From assembly GCA_937959275.1 (NCBI GenBank), contig CALGLU010000066.1, positions 1 to 61,341 of the forward strand: DNA of 61,341 bases. Reading direction: 5' to 3'. Shown here piece by piece: positions 27,547 through 35,678 of this stretch (its first letter is position 1; each line of letters starts with the position of its first letter). The notes beneath the pieces are model-generated. The model saw only the letters and a list, made by a program, of their open reading frames with translations, ran no database searches and had not been told where the DNA came from. This stretch comes from an uncultured Saprospiraceae bacterium. GTDB taxonomy: Bacteria; Bacteroidota; Bacteroidia; Chitinophagales; Saprospiraceae. Position numbers and translations under genes: made by a program.

Positions 27547-29526
27547 CTAATGTATGAGCAATTTTTGGCTTGGGGCGCCATCTATCTGTATCAATTTGAT
27601 GCCAGCAGACGGGAGACTCTCTCTATTGATTTGAGTCAACTGATTTGTTATTTTAATTGAGTATTCGAGTTGTCCGAGCGTATTAAAAATTCGTAAGTCT
27701 TTACCGACTTGTTTAGAATGCACTTCAACTGTAAATGATTCAGTGGCAGGATTTGGGTACATAGAAAACTGGTTTGAATCTATTTCAGCTGTTGGAGAAG
27801 TGATGTCGCTAATATTTAATCTAATGTCGAAGACTTGTAAGTCTCTTGTGATATACTCTGTTATAAACGTTTCGTCCAAAGAAATAAAATCTGAGGAGTT
27901 ACCGTCCTTCACCGTTTCTATTTTCAATACAAAGGCAATGTCTTCCACAGGCTCTCCTGAAAGCCAAGTGAATTTAACATGGCCATCCTGAATATGATGA
28001 GAGAGAGATGAACCATACTCATGTTCTAAATTTATAATAGTGCTATTCTCTATTTTTAATGCCGCCTGTGCACCTACAAAGGATTCGATATCTTCTGATG
28101 TGAGTTTGACTTGAATATCCATAGGTGTATACGCCGGAATAAATTCATTTTCTATATCCAACAGACCACTTTCATTGTTCCTATTATAAGCAAAATTTCG
28201 ATTTAAATCGCCATATTTATATACATCTACATTAATACCGACTGATGTATTAATATCTGTGTCTAAAAACTGATATTTAAAAAAATCATTTACAAAATCA
28301 AAGCCATTAAAATCAAAAGGTTGTCCAAAAGCTTCGCTCTCAGGAATAAAAAACCAATTTGATCCATCAATATTGTTGTCTATGCCCAAAATTAGATTAG
28401 ACATCTTTGTGATATCTTTCGTCAAAGATACGTCGCCTGATTTATCAATATCTGCAGCTATTATTTGATGCGGCATTAAAGATTCTAATCCAAGTATGTA
28501 TTGCAAAGTCATCACTAAATCAATCGTACTGATACCATTTAAAATACTGCCTTTAGAATTTTCAATAGACAACTCATTTGTGCCAGATACTAGACTGCTT
28601 TGAGAAAGCCCATAGGTTGCCTGATCATATATGGTAGCCTCTTCCCCATTAAGGCTAAAGCGAATAACCGTTTCGTCTTTACTTACATTCGATAAATTAA
28701 TATATAAAGGTATTTCTCCATCGGCAACCTCTGCCCTCTCTCCACAATTATCTTGACAGTTTAAAAAGTCTGGACAAGTGTCAATACAGACAGTGCCTCC
28801 TTGTAATGAAAGAGGGAATGTCACACCTTGGCCATTTGCCGCTTCGATTCTAAAATTTGGCAGATTCACAAAGTCAATGAGTGTACCTTCTCCAGATTGT
28901 CCAACAACATTGAAACAAATATCAAAACCAAACACACCAACAACTGGTTCTTCTTGAAATCCTACTAGCCATAAAAATTTTAATTCTCCTTGTTCTACGT
29001 CACTATCATTAACGGTGATCCCTGTTAATGTACCAGTTTCTACCACGCCAGTATATTGGATAATACTAGGATCCCACTTAATACCAGTTTGTAAAGAGAC
29101 AAGCGATATATCTGCTACACCAAGAGCTGAAATACATAATTGTTCGCCTTCTTTTACTGTAGCATTATTGAAGGCTAACTGAGATGTCAAGCTGCCATTT
29201 CCTATCACAACCAAGGTTCCCCAACACATATCCTGAGTTGCTTTTTCTGTAACTACATATGTATGCGTCCCAATATCTGAAGCAAATAAATCTATTGAAG
29301 ACACATCCATTGGTACACTATCCAAACTTATTGTATAGTTTTCATTCAATAGGTTTTCACCCTCTAGCATATCGATTGCAAAAATTGTTGCCCGATCACT
29401 ATCATCAAGCAAAACAGTCAAATCATCCAGACAAGCCAGTGTTTGCGCTTTTGCTGTAAACACACAAATAAGACTACAGAGTATAATTAATACTATTCTC
29501 ATCATCAATAATTTTATCATAATCAA
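27547..29526 (-). CDS. Secreted T9SS type A protein with cohesin-like and dockerin-like domains
   Basis: Exported 659-residue protein, last gene of the sigma-factor operon (4-base ATGA overlap with the anti-sigma gene). After a signal peptide and an N-terminal domain shared with its paralog at 24637-26979, residues about 115-250 look like a cohesin domain (EGEQLCISALGVADISLVSL, a WDPSIIQYTGV strand, then GVFGFDICFNVVG). Residues about 335-390 are dockerin-like (AADIDKSGDVSLTKD). The C-terminus is a T9SS type A domain (FSMYPNPATESF; LRIFNTLGQLEYS). Cohesin and dockerin in one chain suggest self- or partner-assembly on the cell surface. Binding is inferred. Confidence 0.8.
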   Translation of the reverse strand: MIMIKLLMMRIVLIILCSLICVFTAKAQTLACLDDLTVLLDDSDRATIFAIDMLEGENLLNENYTISLDSVPMDVSSIDLFASDIGTHTYVVTEKATQDMCWGTLVVIGNGSLTSQLAFNNATVKEGEQLCISALGVADISLVSLQTGIKWDPSIIQYTGVVETGTLTGITVNDSDVEQGELKFLWLVGFQEEPVVGVFGFDICFNVVGQSGEGTLIDFVNLPNFRIEAANGQGVTFPLSLQGGTVCIDTCPDFLNCQDNCGERAEVADGEIPLYINLSNVSKDETVIRFSLNGEEATIYDQATYGLSQSSLVSGTNELSIENSKGSILNGISTIDLVMTLQYILGLESLMPHQIIAADIDKSGDVSLTKDITKMSNLILGIDNNIDGSNWFFIPESEAFGQPFDFNGFDFVNDFFKYQFLDTDINTSVGINVDVYKYGDLNRNFAYNRNNESGLLDIENEFIPAYTPMDIQVKLTSEDIESFVGAQAALKIENSTIINLEHEYGSSLSHHIQDGHVKFTWLSGEPVEDIAFVLKIETVKDGNSSDFISLDETFITEYITRDLQVFDIRLNISDITSPTAEIDSNQFSMYPNPATESFTVEVHSKQVGKDLRIFNTLGQLEYSIKITNQLTQINRESLPSAGIKLIQIDGAPSQKLLIH

Positions 29527-31259
29527 TTAAATAAATGAAATCGAATGCCTACCTCTGCTCCGAGTGCAGCGTATTTTTGTTCAATCCCATAATTACTACT
29601 TGTGATACCTGACATATATTTTATGTACCTGCCATGTGCATAGACTCCAAGTCCTGGCGTCAAATCATATCCAACACCTACTCTACCCGTTAGCCCTAAG
29701 CCCAATCTACTTTTTAAATATCCATTCTCATCTGTACTCAAATCATACTCTGTCTGAGTATCTGGATGCCAAAAGCCTGCAGTAGAAAACTGGATACTTT
29801 GTATCGCTCCTATTCCAAACTCAAGATTGAGCCGATTCAGTGGTTGTTTATACATGAGCTCAATCGGCAACTGAATAAAAGAATATGAATTAATTCGGCT
29901 CACATTCTTAGTGACTGTTCTGTCAATTTCGATGTCACCATAAATAGGATCTACACTGCCATCCACTCTTACAAAATTACCAATGACGGTATCTTGAAGA
30001 AAGACAGTTTCGGAATTGGTCAAGCTTGTTGATGAGCGCTCATTAATCGCCCCATACTGAATGCCGACACTTATTCCCCAATTCGGAGTTAGATGATATC
30101 TAACATTTGCTGTGGCATACCAACCCTCGAGCACTTCTTCTGCTAATTCTCGACTCGCAAACTCACTTGCAAATTCATCCTGTTGTAGAGTAAATTCTTT
30201 TTGAGGAGCCAAATAACTACCTCCCAATTCTAATGTGAGTTTTGGAAATTGGCGTCTTATGTATGGTGATATCCGTTTGGGGTATTGGGAGAGTGTGCTT
30301 TCTCCGGCGTCGAGTTGATTGGCTAGCAATGGGATTGAGCTGATTTGTATTTTGGTTATTGGTTGATTTGTTACTAGTTGATTTGTGATTGGTTGATTTG
30401 TGATTGGGTTATTCGTGATCGGTTGATTGGTGATTTTATTATTGGTGACTTGGTTATTCGCCATTGGGTTATTCGTGACTGGTTGATTTGTGGTTTGGGT
30501 ATTCGTGATTGAGGTATTCGTAATTGCTTTATTCGTGATTGGTTGATTCGTGATTGGTTGATTAGTGGTTTGGGTATTCTTAATTGGTTGGTTGGTGATT
30601 TGGTGATTGGTGACTTGGTTATTCGTAAATGGTTGATTAGTAATTTGGTTCTTCGTGACTTGGTTATTCGTAATTGCTTTATTAGTGATTGGTGTATTTG
30701 TAATTTGGTTATTCGTGTGTGTATTAACGATGCCTGGTAATTTAGTGATTGTTTGATTTGTAATTGGGGTATTCGTGATTGGTGTATTGGTGATTTGTTG
30801 ATTCGTAATAGTTTGATTTGAAATTGGGGAATTGGTGATTGTGGAATTTATGTCTTGATTAGTGTTGACTTTATTTTGAAGACTTTCGATTTCATTTGAT
30901 TGATTATTTACTGCTACTGTGCTTGTTGTTGGTTTATCTTGTGGAGCTGTTTTATTATCATTCTTTGTACTGCTTGCCTCTTTCTTTTCCTCAATTGGTG
31001 ATTGATTTAATTGCTCTGTTAATTGCTTAGAGGTAGAGGTATAATTAGATGTATCGTCATCAGCTTGTGGTAAAATCCAAATCCCCATAGCTGTTATTAG
31101 CATAAGAAGTGCGACAAGGAATAGAGGCATTTTCCACCTATAACTTTTCTTTTTATGGATGTGAGGTTGAATACGATTCCAAAGAACATTCGTATCAATT
31201 TTCTCTTGTGACCCAGAAGTAAAGTCCTTTAATTTTTTTTCTAAATTATTTAGATTCAT
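29523..31259 (-). CDS. Dual-membrane anti-sigma factor with pentapeptide stalk and outer-membrane barrel
   Basis: Fusion of 578 residues. Residues 1-43 are cytoplasmic and resemble Bacteroidota ECF anti-sigma domains (DTNVLWNRIQPHI). Residues 44-64 form one membrane helix (MPLFLVALLMLITAMGIWIL). A Ser/Thr/Asn-rich linker leads into about 33 pentapeptides of the type ITNQP (141-305). From about 335 the protein is an outer-membrane beta-barrel with alternating strands (LTLELGGSYLAP, WGISVGIQYGAIN) and the terminal strand EVGIRFHLF. This layout matches the dual membrane-spanning anti-sigma (Dma) proteins described in Bacteroides. It overlaps the sigma gene by 4 bases. I infer envelope-state sensing from outer membrane to cytoplasm. 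Confidence 0.8.
   Translation of the reverse strand: MNLNNLEKKLKDFTSGSQEKIDTNVLWNRIQPHIHKKKSYRWKMPLFLVALLMLITAMGIWILPQADDDTSNYTSTSKQLTEQLNQSPIEEKKEASSTKNDNKTAPQDKPTTSTVAVNNQSNEIESLQNKVNTNQDINSTITNSPISNQTITNQQITNTPITNTPITNQTITKLPGIVNTHTNNQITNTPITNKAITNNQVTKNQITNQPFTNNQVTNHQITNQPIKNTQTTNQPITNQPITNKAITNTSITNTQTTNQPVTNNPMANNQVTNNKITNQPITNNPITNQPITNQLVTNQPITKIQISSIPLLANQLDAGESTLSQYPKRISPYIRRQFPKLTLELGGSYLAPQKEFTLQQDEFASEFASRELAEEVLEGWYATANVRYHLTPNWGISVGIQYGAINERSSTSLTNSETVFLQDTVIGNFVRVDGSVDPIYGDIEIDRTVTKNVSRINSYSFIQLPIELMYKQPLNRLNLEFGIGAIQSIQFSTAGFWHPDTQTEYDLSTDENGYLKSRLGLGLTGRVGVGYDLTPGLGVYAHGRYIKYMSGITSSNYGIEQKYAALGAEVGIRFHLFN
30345..30839 (-). repeat. 15-bp-period coding minisatellite (33 pentapeptides)
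   Basis: Within the anti-sigma/barrel gene, 165 consecutive residues are built from five-residue units (ITN followed by two residues, often QP, TP, NQ, KA or TQ), so the DNA repeats every 15 bases. Units are similar but not identical. Period 15 preserves the frame, so unit number can change without breaking the protein. Confidence 0.9.
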
Positions 31260-31798
31260 AGCTTTACTTTTCTTTGATCGCGAATAGCCAATAAGTCGCT
31301 CATTTTTTTTCTTGCATTGGTGAGATGAACTCTTGATGTGCTTTCTTTAATATTCATGATGTCTGCGATCTCTTTATGTGGCAACCCATCGATAACAAAC
31401 AGTTTAAATATTTCTCTTGCTGGAGAAGGAATCTTTTCTACTAATTTTAATGCCTCTTGTAATTCCAAGGTTCTTTCAATATCGGGAGCTTGCATCTTAT
31501 CTTTTCTAGACATGGTATTTAAGAACATAACTTTTGCCTTTTCTTTATTACTCATCCTAATGATCTCTCTCAACATAATCTTCTTTGCCCACGGGTAGAA
31601 AAAACCCTTCTCTTCGTATTTATCGATATTATTAAAAATAATAATCCAGGTGTCTTGAAGTACATCCATAATCGATGCTTTGTCTGCCATATAATTTCTT
31701 GCAGCACTAGCCAGATAGTCAGAATATTTTTCCAACAATATTTTCTGGAATTTTGAATTCCCCTTCTTACACTCTTCTATAATCCGTTTATCCTCCAA
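31256..31798 (-). CDS. ECF-family RNA polymerase sigma factor
   Basis: A 180-residue sigma-70 factor with only regions 2 and 4. Region 2 includes LEKYSDYLASAARNYMADKA, SIMDVLQDTWIIIFNNIDKY, and the -10-binding helix FFYPWAKKIMLREIIRMSN. Region 4 is KIPSPAREIFKLFVIDGLPH followed by KEIADIMNIKESTSRVHLTN, the helix-turn-helix for the -35 element. It lies 18 bases after the lipoprotein gene and overlaps its anti-sigma partner by 4 bases. It probably reads the shared 34-nt motif found before this operon and before the paralog gene at 26979. Confidence 0.93.
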   Translation of the reverse strand: MEDKRIIEECKKGNSKFQKILLEKYSDYLASAARNYMADKASIMDVLQDTWIIIFNNIDKYEEKGFFYPWAKKIMLREIIRMSNKEKAKVMFLNTMSRKDKMQAPDIERTLELQEALKLVEKIPSPAREIFKLFVIDGLPHKEIADIMNIKESTSRVHLTNARKKMSDLLAIRDQRKVKL

Positions 31799-31816
31799 TC
31801 GATGTCGAATTGTGTT

Positions 31817-33472
31817 TTAATTAGTTGATGCATTAAATGATCCTGAAATATTGTCTCCAGAAAATTCGCCTATTATTTGATCACCAAATGTTGTGATTGT
31901 AACATCTACAGATGTATTTGGACCTGCTCCCAAACAAAAATACGCGCCCTCAAAATTACCTGTTGAATTTCCTAAAAATGAAAAGTAGCAAGTATTATCC
32001 AATACAAGAATTGTCTCATTAGAATTTAGCTTGACTGACTCTATTAATAAAGCCACTTCTTCTCCCAAAATAGTACCCACCAAAATATCTTGTGCATCAC
32101 TACCACACACAGCGATATCAAATTGACTTGTTTGTTGATCTGCATCGACTATAAACTCTTTAATAACAGAATTGCCAGAAGTCTTATCAAACGCCAAGAA
32201 TGTGATTGTTTCATTATCACGAGGGCAGACTACTGAATAACTATACGAAGCATCTTTAGTGACATCAATGGCTGCTCTTCTTCCATCTCTGGTCACAGTA
32301 ACAATATCAACCAATACTGGCTCTCCAGCACAATCATTAAAATTTCCTTCTACCACTATCGACCCAGCCTCATTCGTCCCTAGCTCGACTTGAACATTAT
32401 CCATCGATTGATCGAATGGTCCAATATCCGTACTCGACACAAATTGACAGGTAGAGCCTAGCTGCACGGTAATGACTCTTTGAGATGGCAGACTGACACA
32501 CAGCTTGCCCTCATCATTAGTTGTTTGAATACCAAATTCGATACCACCTGAACTAAATAAAATATCACTATTTTTAAAAATCTCTCCAGTACTCACATCA
32601 ACCGCTTGAAGACAAATCGTCACAAGATCACCTAAGGGAAGATCAATATTCCACCAACTAAAATGTGACACAGAGCCCACGTATCGATTCCCCTCTTTAC
32701 TTGCCATCCCATCCTCTATCCAAAGACCTCGGTCTTCATCAAAATACCACAAGGGAATAGCACTAGGCGCACGAGCTAGATACTCTGCAGGAATCTCTAT
32801 GGACAGTTCAGCTGTTAATCCCGGATCAGGTTGTAACTCATTACCCTCATCATCCGTTAGGGAAGCATAGAGCATGCCATAGGTCTCTAATAGTTGCAAA
32901 TCTAGTTGTTGGTCTATCCCGATTAAATCACCAGGTAAGCGATTATATAATTGCTCGTCATCTTTAGCTAGATGGTAAGATTTAAAATTGACGTTACCTG
33001 TGAATGGCTGGCCATCTTTGACAATGCCATTGGGATAGAAAGTAATCTGCGCATGTTCAGAGACGGCGACTACTTTGCCACTTGAAGCATCAAATGTCTC
33101 TTCATCTGGTATGGGAATCAATGTCACATTCAAGTGAATTGTATTGGGAGAAAGGACAGAGATGAGACGAGTGACTGGTAGGTATCCATCTGCAGTGATT
33201 TTTAAAACCGCATTTCTAGTATCCGCGCCCACCCCTTCGAATATGAAATAACCAAGATCATCTGAAAACTTGGTATCACCACTAAAATCTAACTGTGCCT
33301 CTGTGATTGCTTCTCCTTCTGCATCTGAAATCAGACCTTTCACATCGACTTCGTAAATCGTATAGGGTACGTAGGTGTCAATGATCTCCACTTCTTCTAC
33401 CATATCTTCATGACAAGAATGTAGGACAAACAACATACATAGACCGATACAAACTGTATTTAAAAACCTCAT
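31817..33472 (-). CDS. Surface lipoprotein with carboxypeptidase-regulatory-like domain
   Basis: A 551-residue lipoprotein: signal peptide with lipobox VLHSC (Cys about residue 20). Residues 40-120 form a carboxypeptidase regulatory-like beta-sandwich (VDVKGLISDAEGEAITEAQL; GYFIFEGVG), common in Bacteroidota surface proteins. The region near 270, VSHFSWWNIDLP, is a recurrent motif in long Bacteroidota lipoproteins. Two further Ig-like segments follow. It is the first gene of the operon with the ECF sigma, anti-sigma and T9SS protein, and the shared promoter motif lies 13 bases before its start. It may be the envelope component monitored by the sigma system; that is inference. Confidence 0.75.
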   Translation of the reverse strand: MRFLNTVCIGLCMLFVLHSCHEDMVEEVEIIDTYVPYTIYEVDVKGLISDAEGEAITEAQLDFSGDTKFSDDLGYFIFEGVGADTRNAVLKITADGYLPVTRLISVLSPNTIHLNVTLIPIPDEETFDASSGKVVAVSEHAQITFYPNGIVKDGQPFTGNVNFKSYHLAKDDEQLYNRLPGDLIGIDQQLDLQLLETYGMLYASLTDDEGNELQPDPGLTAELSIEIPAEYLARAPSAIPLWYFDEDRGLWIEDGMASKEGNRYVGSVSHFSWWNIDLPLGDLVTICLQAVDVSTGEIFKNSDILFSSGGIEFGIQTTNDEGKLCVSLPSQRVITVQLGSTCQFVSSTDIGPFDQSMDNVQVELGTNEAGSIVVEGNFNDCAGEPVLVDIVTVTRDGRRAAIDVTKDASYSYSVVCPRDNETITFLAFDKTSGNSVIKEFIVDADQQTSQFDIAVCGSDAQDILVGTILGEEVALLIESVKLNSNETILVLDNTCYFSFLGNSTGNFEGAYFCLGAGPNTSVDVTITTFGDQIIGEFSGDNISGSFNASTN

Positions 33473-33485
33473 AGAAAGCCTTTTG

Positions 33486-33519
33486 CTTATAAAAGTAAGT
33501 TCATGTGGAAAACGCTTAT
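33486..33519 (-). promoter_or_regulatory. Shared 34-nt promoter motif, copy 2
   Basis: Minus-strand ATAAGCGTTTTCC and CTTTTATAAG with the same 11-base gap as the copy at 27019-27052, 13 bases before the first ATG of the sigma-factor operon. The short leader fits a promoter whose downstream box abuts the gene. Autoregulation by the encoded ECF sigma is the simplest reading. Confidence 0.65.
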
Positions 33520-33906
33520 AAGATGAGCTATTTTTTTTAAAATATTAAATCAAAATCAAGGATTCTTGAATCTAGGCCAATTCCAAGTTTAAAATGCTTC
33601 GTCTTATGAATTATATTGATCATCCGAATAAAGCTTTCTTTCATTTTTTCCAATCGATGAAAAAACGAAACAAAAAAATCTTGGTCAGCCTCATCCCTCC
33701 GGGGATCTGACCGGCAGCCGCCACTTCCCTGAAAAACTCCGTATTCAATGAATTATTCTGTTATTCACCTTGCAATCTCTATGTGCTCTTTCTTCCTATG
33801 TGGTAAGCTCTCTAGGTACCTCAAGCACTTTAAAAAGAAAACTCAAAAGTGATTTAGTCGCCAATGTTCTAGTGAAAGTCTACTTTTAACTTATAAATCA
33901 ATACCA
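33520..33906. other. Non-coding divergent gap
   Basis: These 387 bases separate the minus-strand sigma operon from the plus-strand PfpI gene. There is a short palindrome ATCCC-tcc-GGGGAT near 33700 and otherwise no gene or recognisable RNA. Confidence 0.35.
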
Positions 33907-34494
33907 ATGAAGATCAATCGAATTGGCATGTTGCTCTTTGATGATGTGGAGCTGCTAGACTTTGCAGGGCCATTAGAAGTTTTTGGAGCGGCCAAATATT
34001 TGGCTCCAGATCATAACATCACCATAGAAACTGTAGCACCAGCATTGGATGTGAGCGTTTCAAAATCCTTGTTGCAGGTGACAGCAGATGCTGTTCTTGA
34101 TGATCAATCTTATGACTTATTCTTGATACCTGGTGGGATGGGGACTCGCGCAATTGTGAATGATGAGCTGTTGTTAGAATCAATCAATCGGACGATTACT
34201 CAATCTGGAATGGTGGCTTCTATCTGCACAGGTGCCTTGATTTTAGCGCAATTAGGCTATTTAAAAAATAAGGAAGTGTGTTCGCATCATCTCTCTTATG
34301 ACATTCTGCAGCAGTTAGAGCCGACGGCGACGATCAACAAAGAGGACAGGTATGCAGATCACGGCACGATCGTCACAGCAGCGGGTGTGAGTGCTGGCAT
34401 CGATATGAGCTTTCATATATTGCGCACACATTTTAGTCCTGACTTTGCAGCGGAGGTGAGACAGTACATTGAATACTTTCCAGAGGCAATCTAG
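33907..34494 (+). CDS. DJ-1/PfpI family protein
   Basis: A 195-residue single-domain member of the DJ-1/ThiJ/PfpI superfamily, closest in look to isonitrile hydratase and GlxA N-terminal domains. The nucleophile elbow is ASICTGALILA with Cys 107; the conserved acidic residue lies in FAGPLEVFGAA (Glu 24); the C-terminal TAAGVSAGIDMSFHIL segment is typical. There is no AraC-type DNA-binding domain. The specific reaction is unknown; members include hydratases, glyoxalases and chaperones. Its stop codon directly abuts the start of the glycosyltransferase gene. Confidence 0.85.
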   Translation: MKINRIGMLLFDDVELLDFAGPLEVFGAAKYLAPDHNITIETVAPALDVSVSKSLLQVTADAVLDDQSYDLFLIPGGMGTRAIVNDELLLESINRTITQSGMVASICTGALILAQLGYLKNKEVCSHHLSYDILQQLEPTATINKEDRYADHGTIVTAAGVSAGIDMSFHILRTHFSPDFAAEVRQYIEYFPEAI

Positions 34495-35667
34495 ATGCGG
34501 TTTTTAATACTATCAGATTTGTTTTCTCTAGATAGCTGGTTGATCGAAGATCAGGAGCCCGACATCATGCCTGCGGTGTATGAATTTTTTAAGTATCTGG
34601 GTCGTTCAGAAGAGCACATATTTGCTGCCTATATCATTCATAAGTCAGTCACAAAAACGATACGATTTGAGAACGGATCTGAGATTCATATTTCGCCGCT
34701 TGGTGTACCACAGCATTATGTGAGGAAATTCTTTTCGTTGTTTGCGATGTATAAATTGGGGCGGCGAGCGATTCGGGAAGAGCAGTTTGATGTGGTATAT
34801 GGCTTGGGTGTTTATTCAATCGTGGCGGGCAAATTGGGGCGGCGCTTTGGGCTGCCGTCTGTGTCACGGCTCTTTGGCTCATTAGTCCATGACGTGATGA
34901 GTAAGGGGCAATACGTCAAACTCTATACAAGATTCATCCTCCAGTATTTGGAAGCTAAGCGGCCTGCTGATATTATTATTTGTACGGAGGATGGGACTGA
35001 GTTTGATACGGCCTTGCAGCAATTGAATCCGACGCAAACTTGCCATATGCTTTATAATGGTATGAATCCGGTACTGAAAGAAAAATTGCTTGCGCTGCCT
35101 GCGATAGAGTCTATCGATACGCAAGAGCCAATTTCTTGCATCAGTATTGGGAGGTTGACGCAGTGGAAGCGGCATGACTTGGCGATTCGAGTGATTTATT
35201 ATTTACGGTTGACTCACAACTTAGATGTTAGCTTAACTATTGTAGGGAAGGGTGAGGAGAGATCGGCATTGGTTAAGCTGGTGGGGCGATTGGGCTTGGG
35301 TGATTGTGTCGTATTTAAAGATTCGATACCGCATGGAGAGATTGTGGATGAATTGGAGCGGCATGAGATTGGCTTGTTTTTATATGATGTGAGTAATCTG
35401 GGGAATGCGTTTTGGGAGGCTTGTTTGAGTGGGCGCTTGATGGTGACGCGGTGGAGTAAGAAGATGAGTGGGGTTTTTGCTGGTGATCATGGGAATATTA
35501 TAGATTCTGATGATCCTGAAATTATAGCTGAACAACTGGCTATGCTTTTAAAACAAGATTTTAGTCACATTCCTTATAATTCTAGGCAGTTAATCGACAA
35601 ATTATTTGTGCCTTGGGAATTGAGATTTAAGGAGGAATTAGACATTATTGGGAATATACCCAATTGA
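34495..35667 (+). CDS. Glycosyltransferase family 4-like protein
   Basis: A GT-B-fold glycosyltransferase of 390 residues. The N-terminal Rossmann half includes FDVVYGLGVYSIVAGKLGR. The C-terminal half has the GT4 hallmarks CISIGRLTQWKRHDLAIRV, LTIVGKGEERSALVKLV and GNAFWEACLSGRLMVT, the donor-binding region. No membrane segment is present. The acceptor is unknown; capsule, glycolipid or protein glycans are all possible. It starts the base after the PfpI stop, so the two are surely co-transcribed, though no functional link is known. Confidence 0.82.
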   Translation: MRFLILSDLFSLDSWLIEDQEPDIMPAVYEFFKYLGRSEEHIFAAYIIHKSVTKTIRFENGSEIHISPLGVPQHYVRKFFSLFAMYKLGRRAIREEQFDVVYGLGVYSIVAGKLGRRFGLPSVSRLFGSLVHDVMSKGQYVKLYTRFILQYLEAKRPADIIICTEDGTEFDTALQQLNPTQTCHMLYNGMNPVLKEKLLALPAIESIDTQEPISCISIGRLTQWKRHDLAIRVIYYLRLTHNLDVSLTIVGKGEERSALVKLVGRLGLGDCVVFKDSIPHGEIVDELERHEIGLFLYDVSNLGNAFWEACLSGRLMVTRWSKKMSGVFAGDHGNIIDSDDPEIIAEQLAMLLKQDFSHIPYNSRQLIDKLFVPWELRFKEELDIIGNIPN

Positions 35668-35678
35668 ATTCAGTTTGG

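Noticed and set aside
30345-30839. CRISPR-like array in the minus-strand minisatellite
   Set aside because: The repeat is in frame inside a coding gene with a 15-bp period and no spacers.
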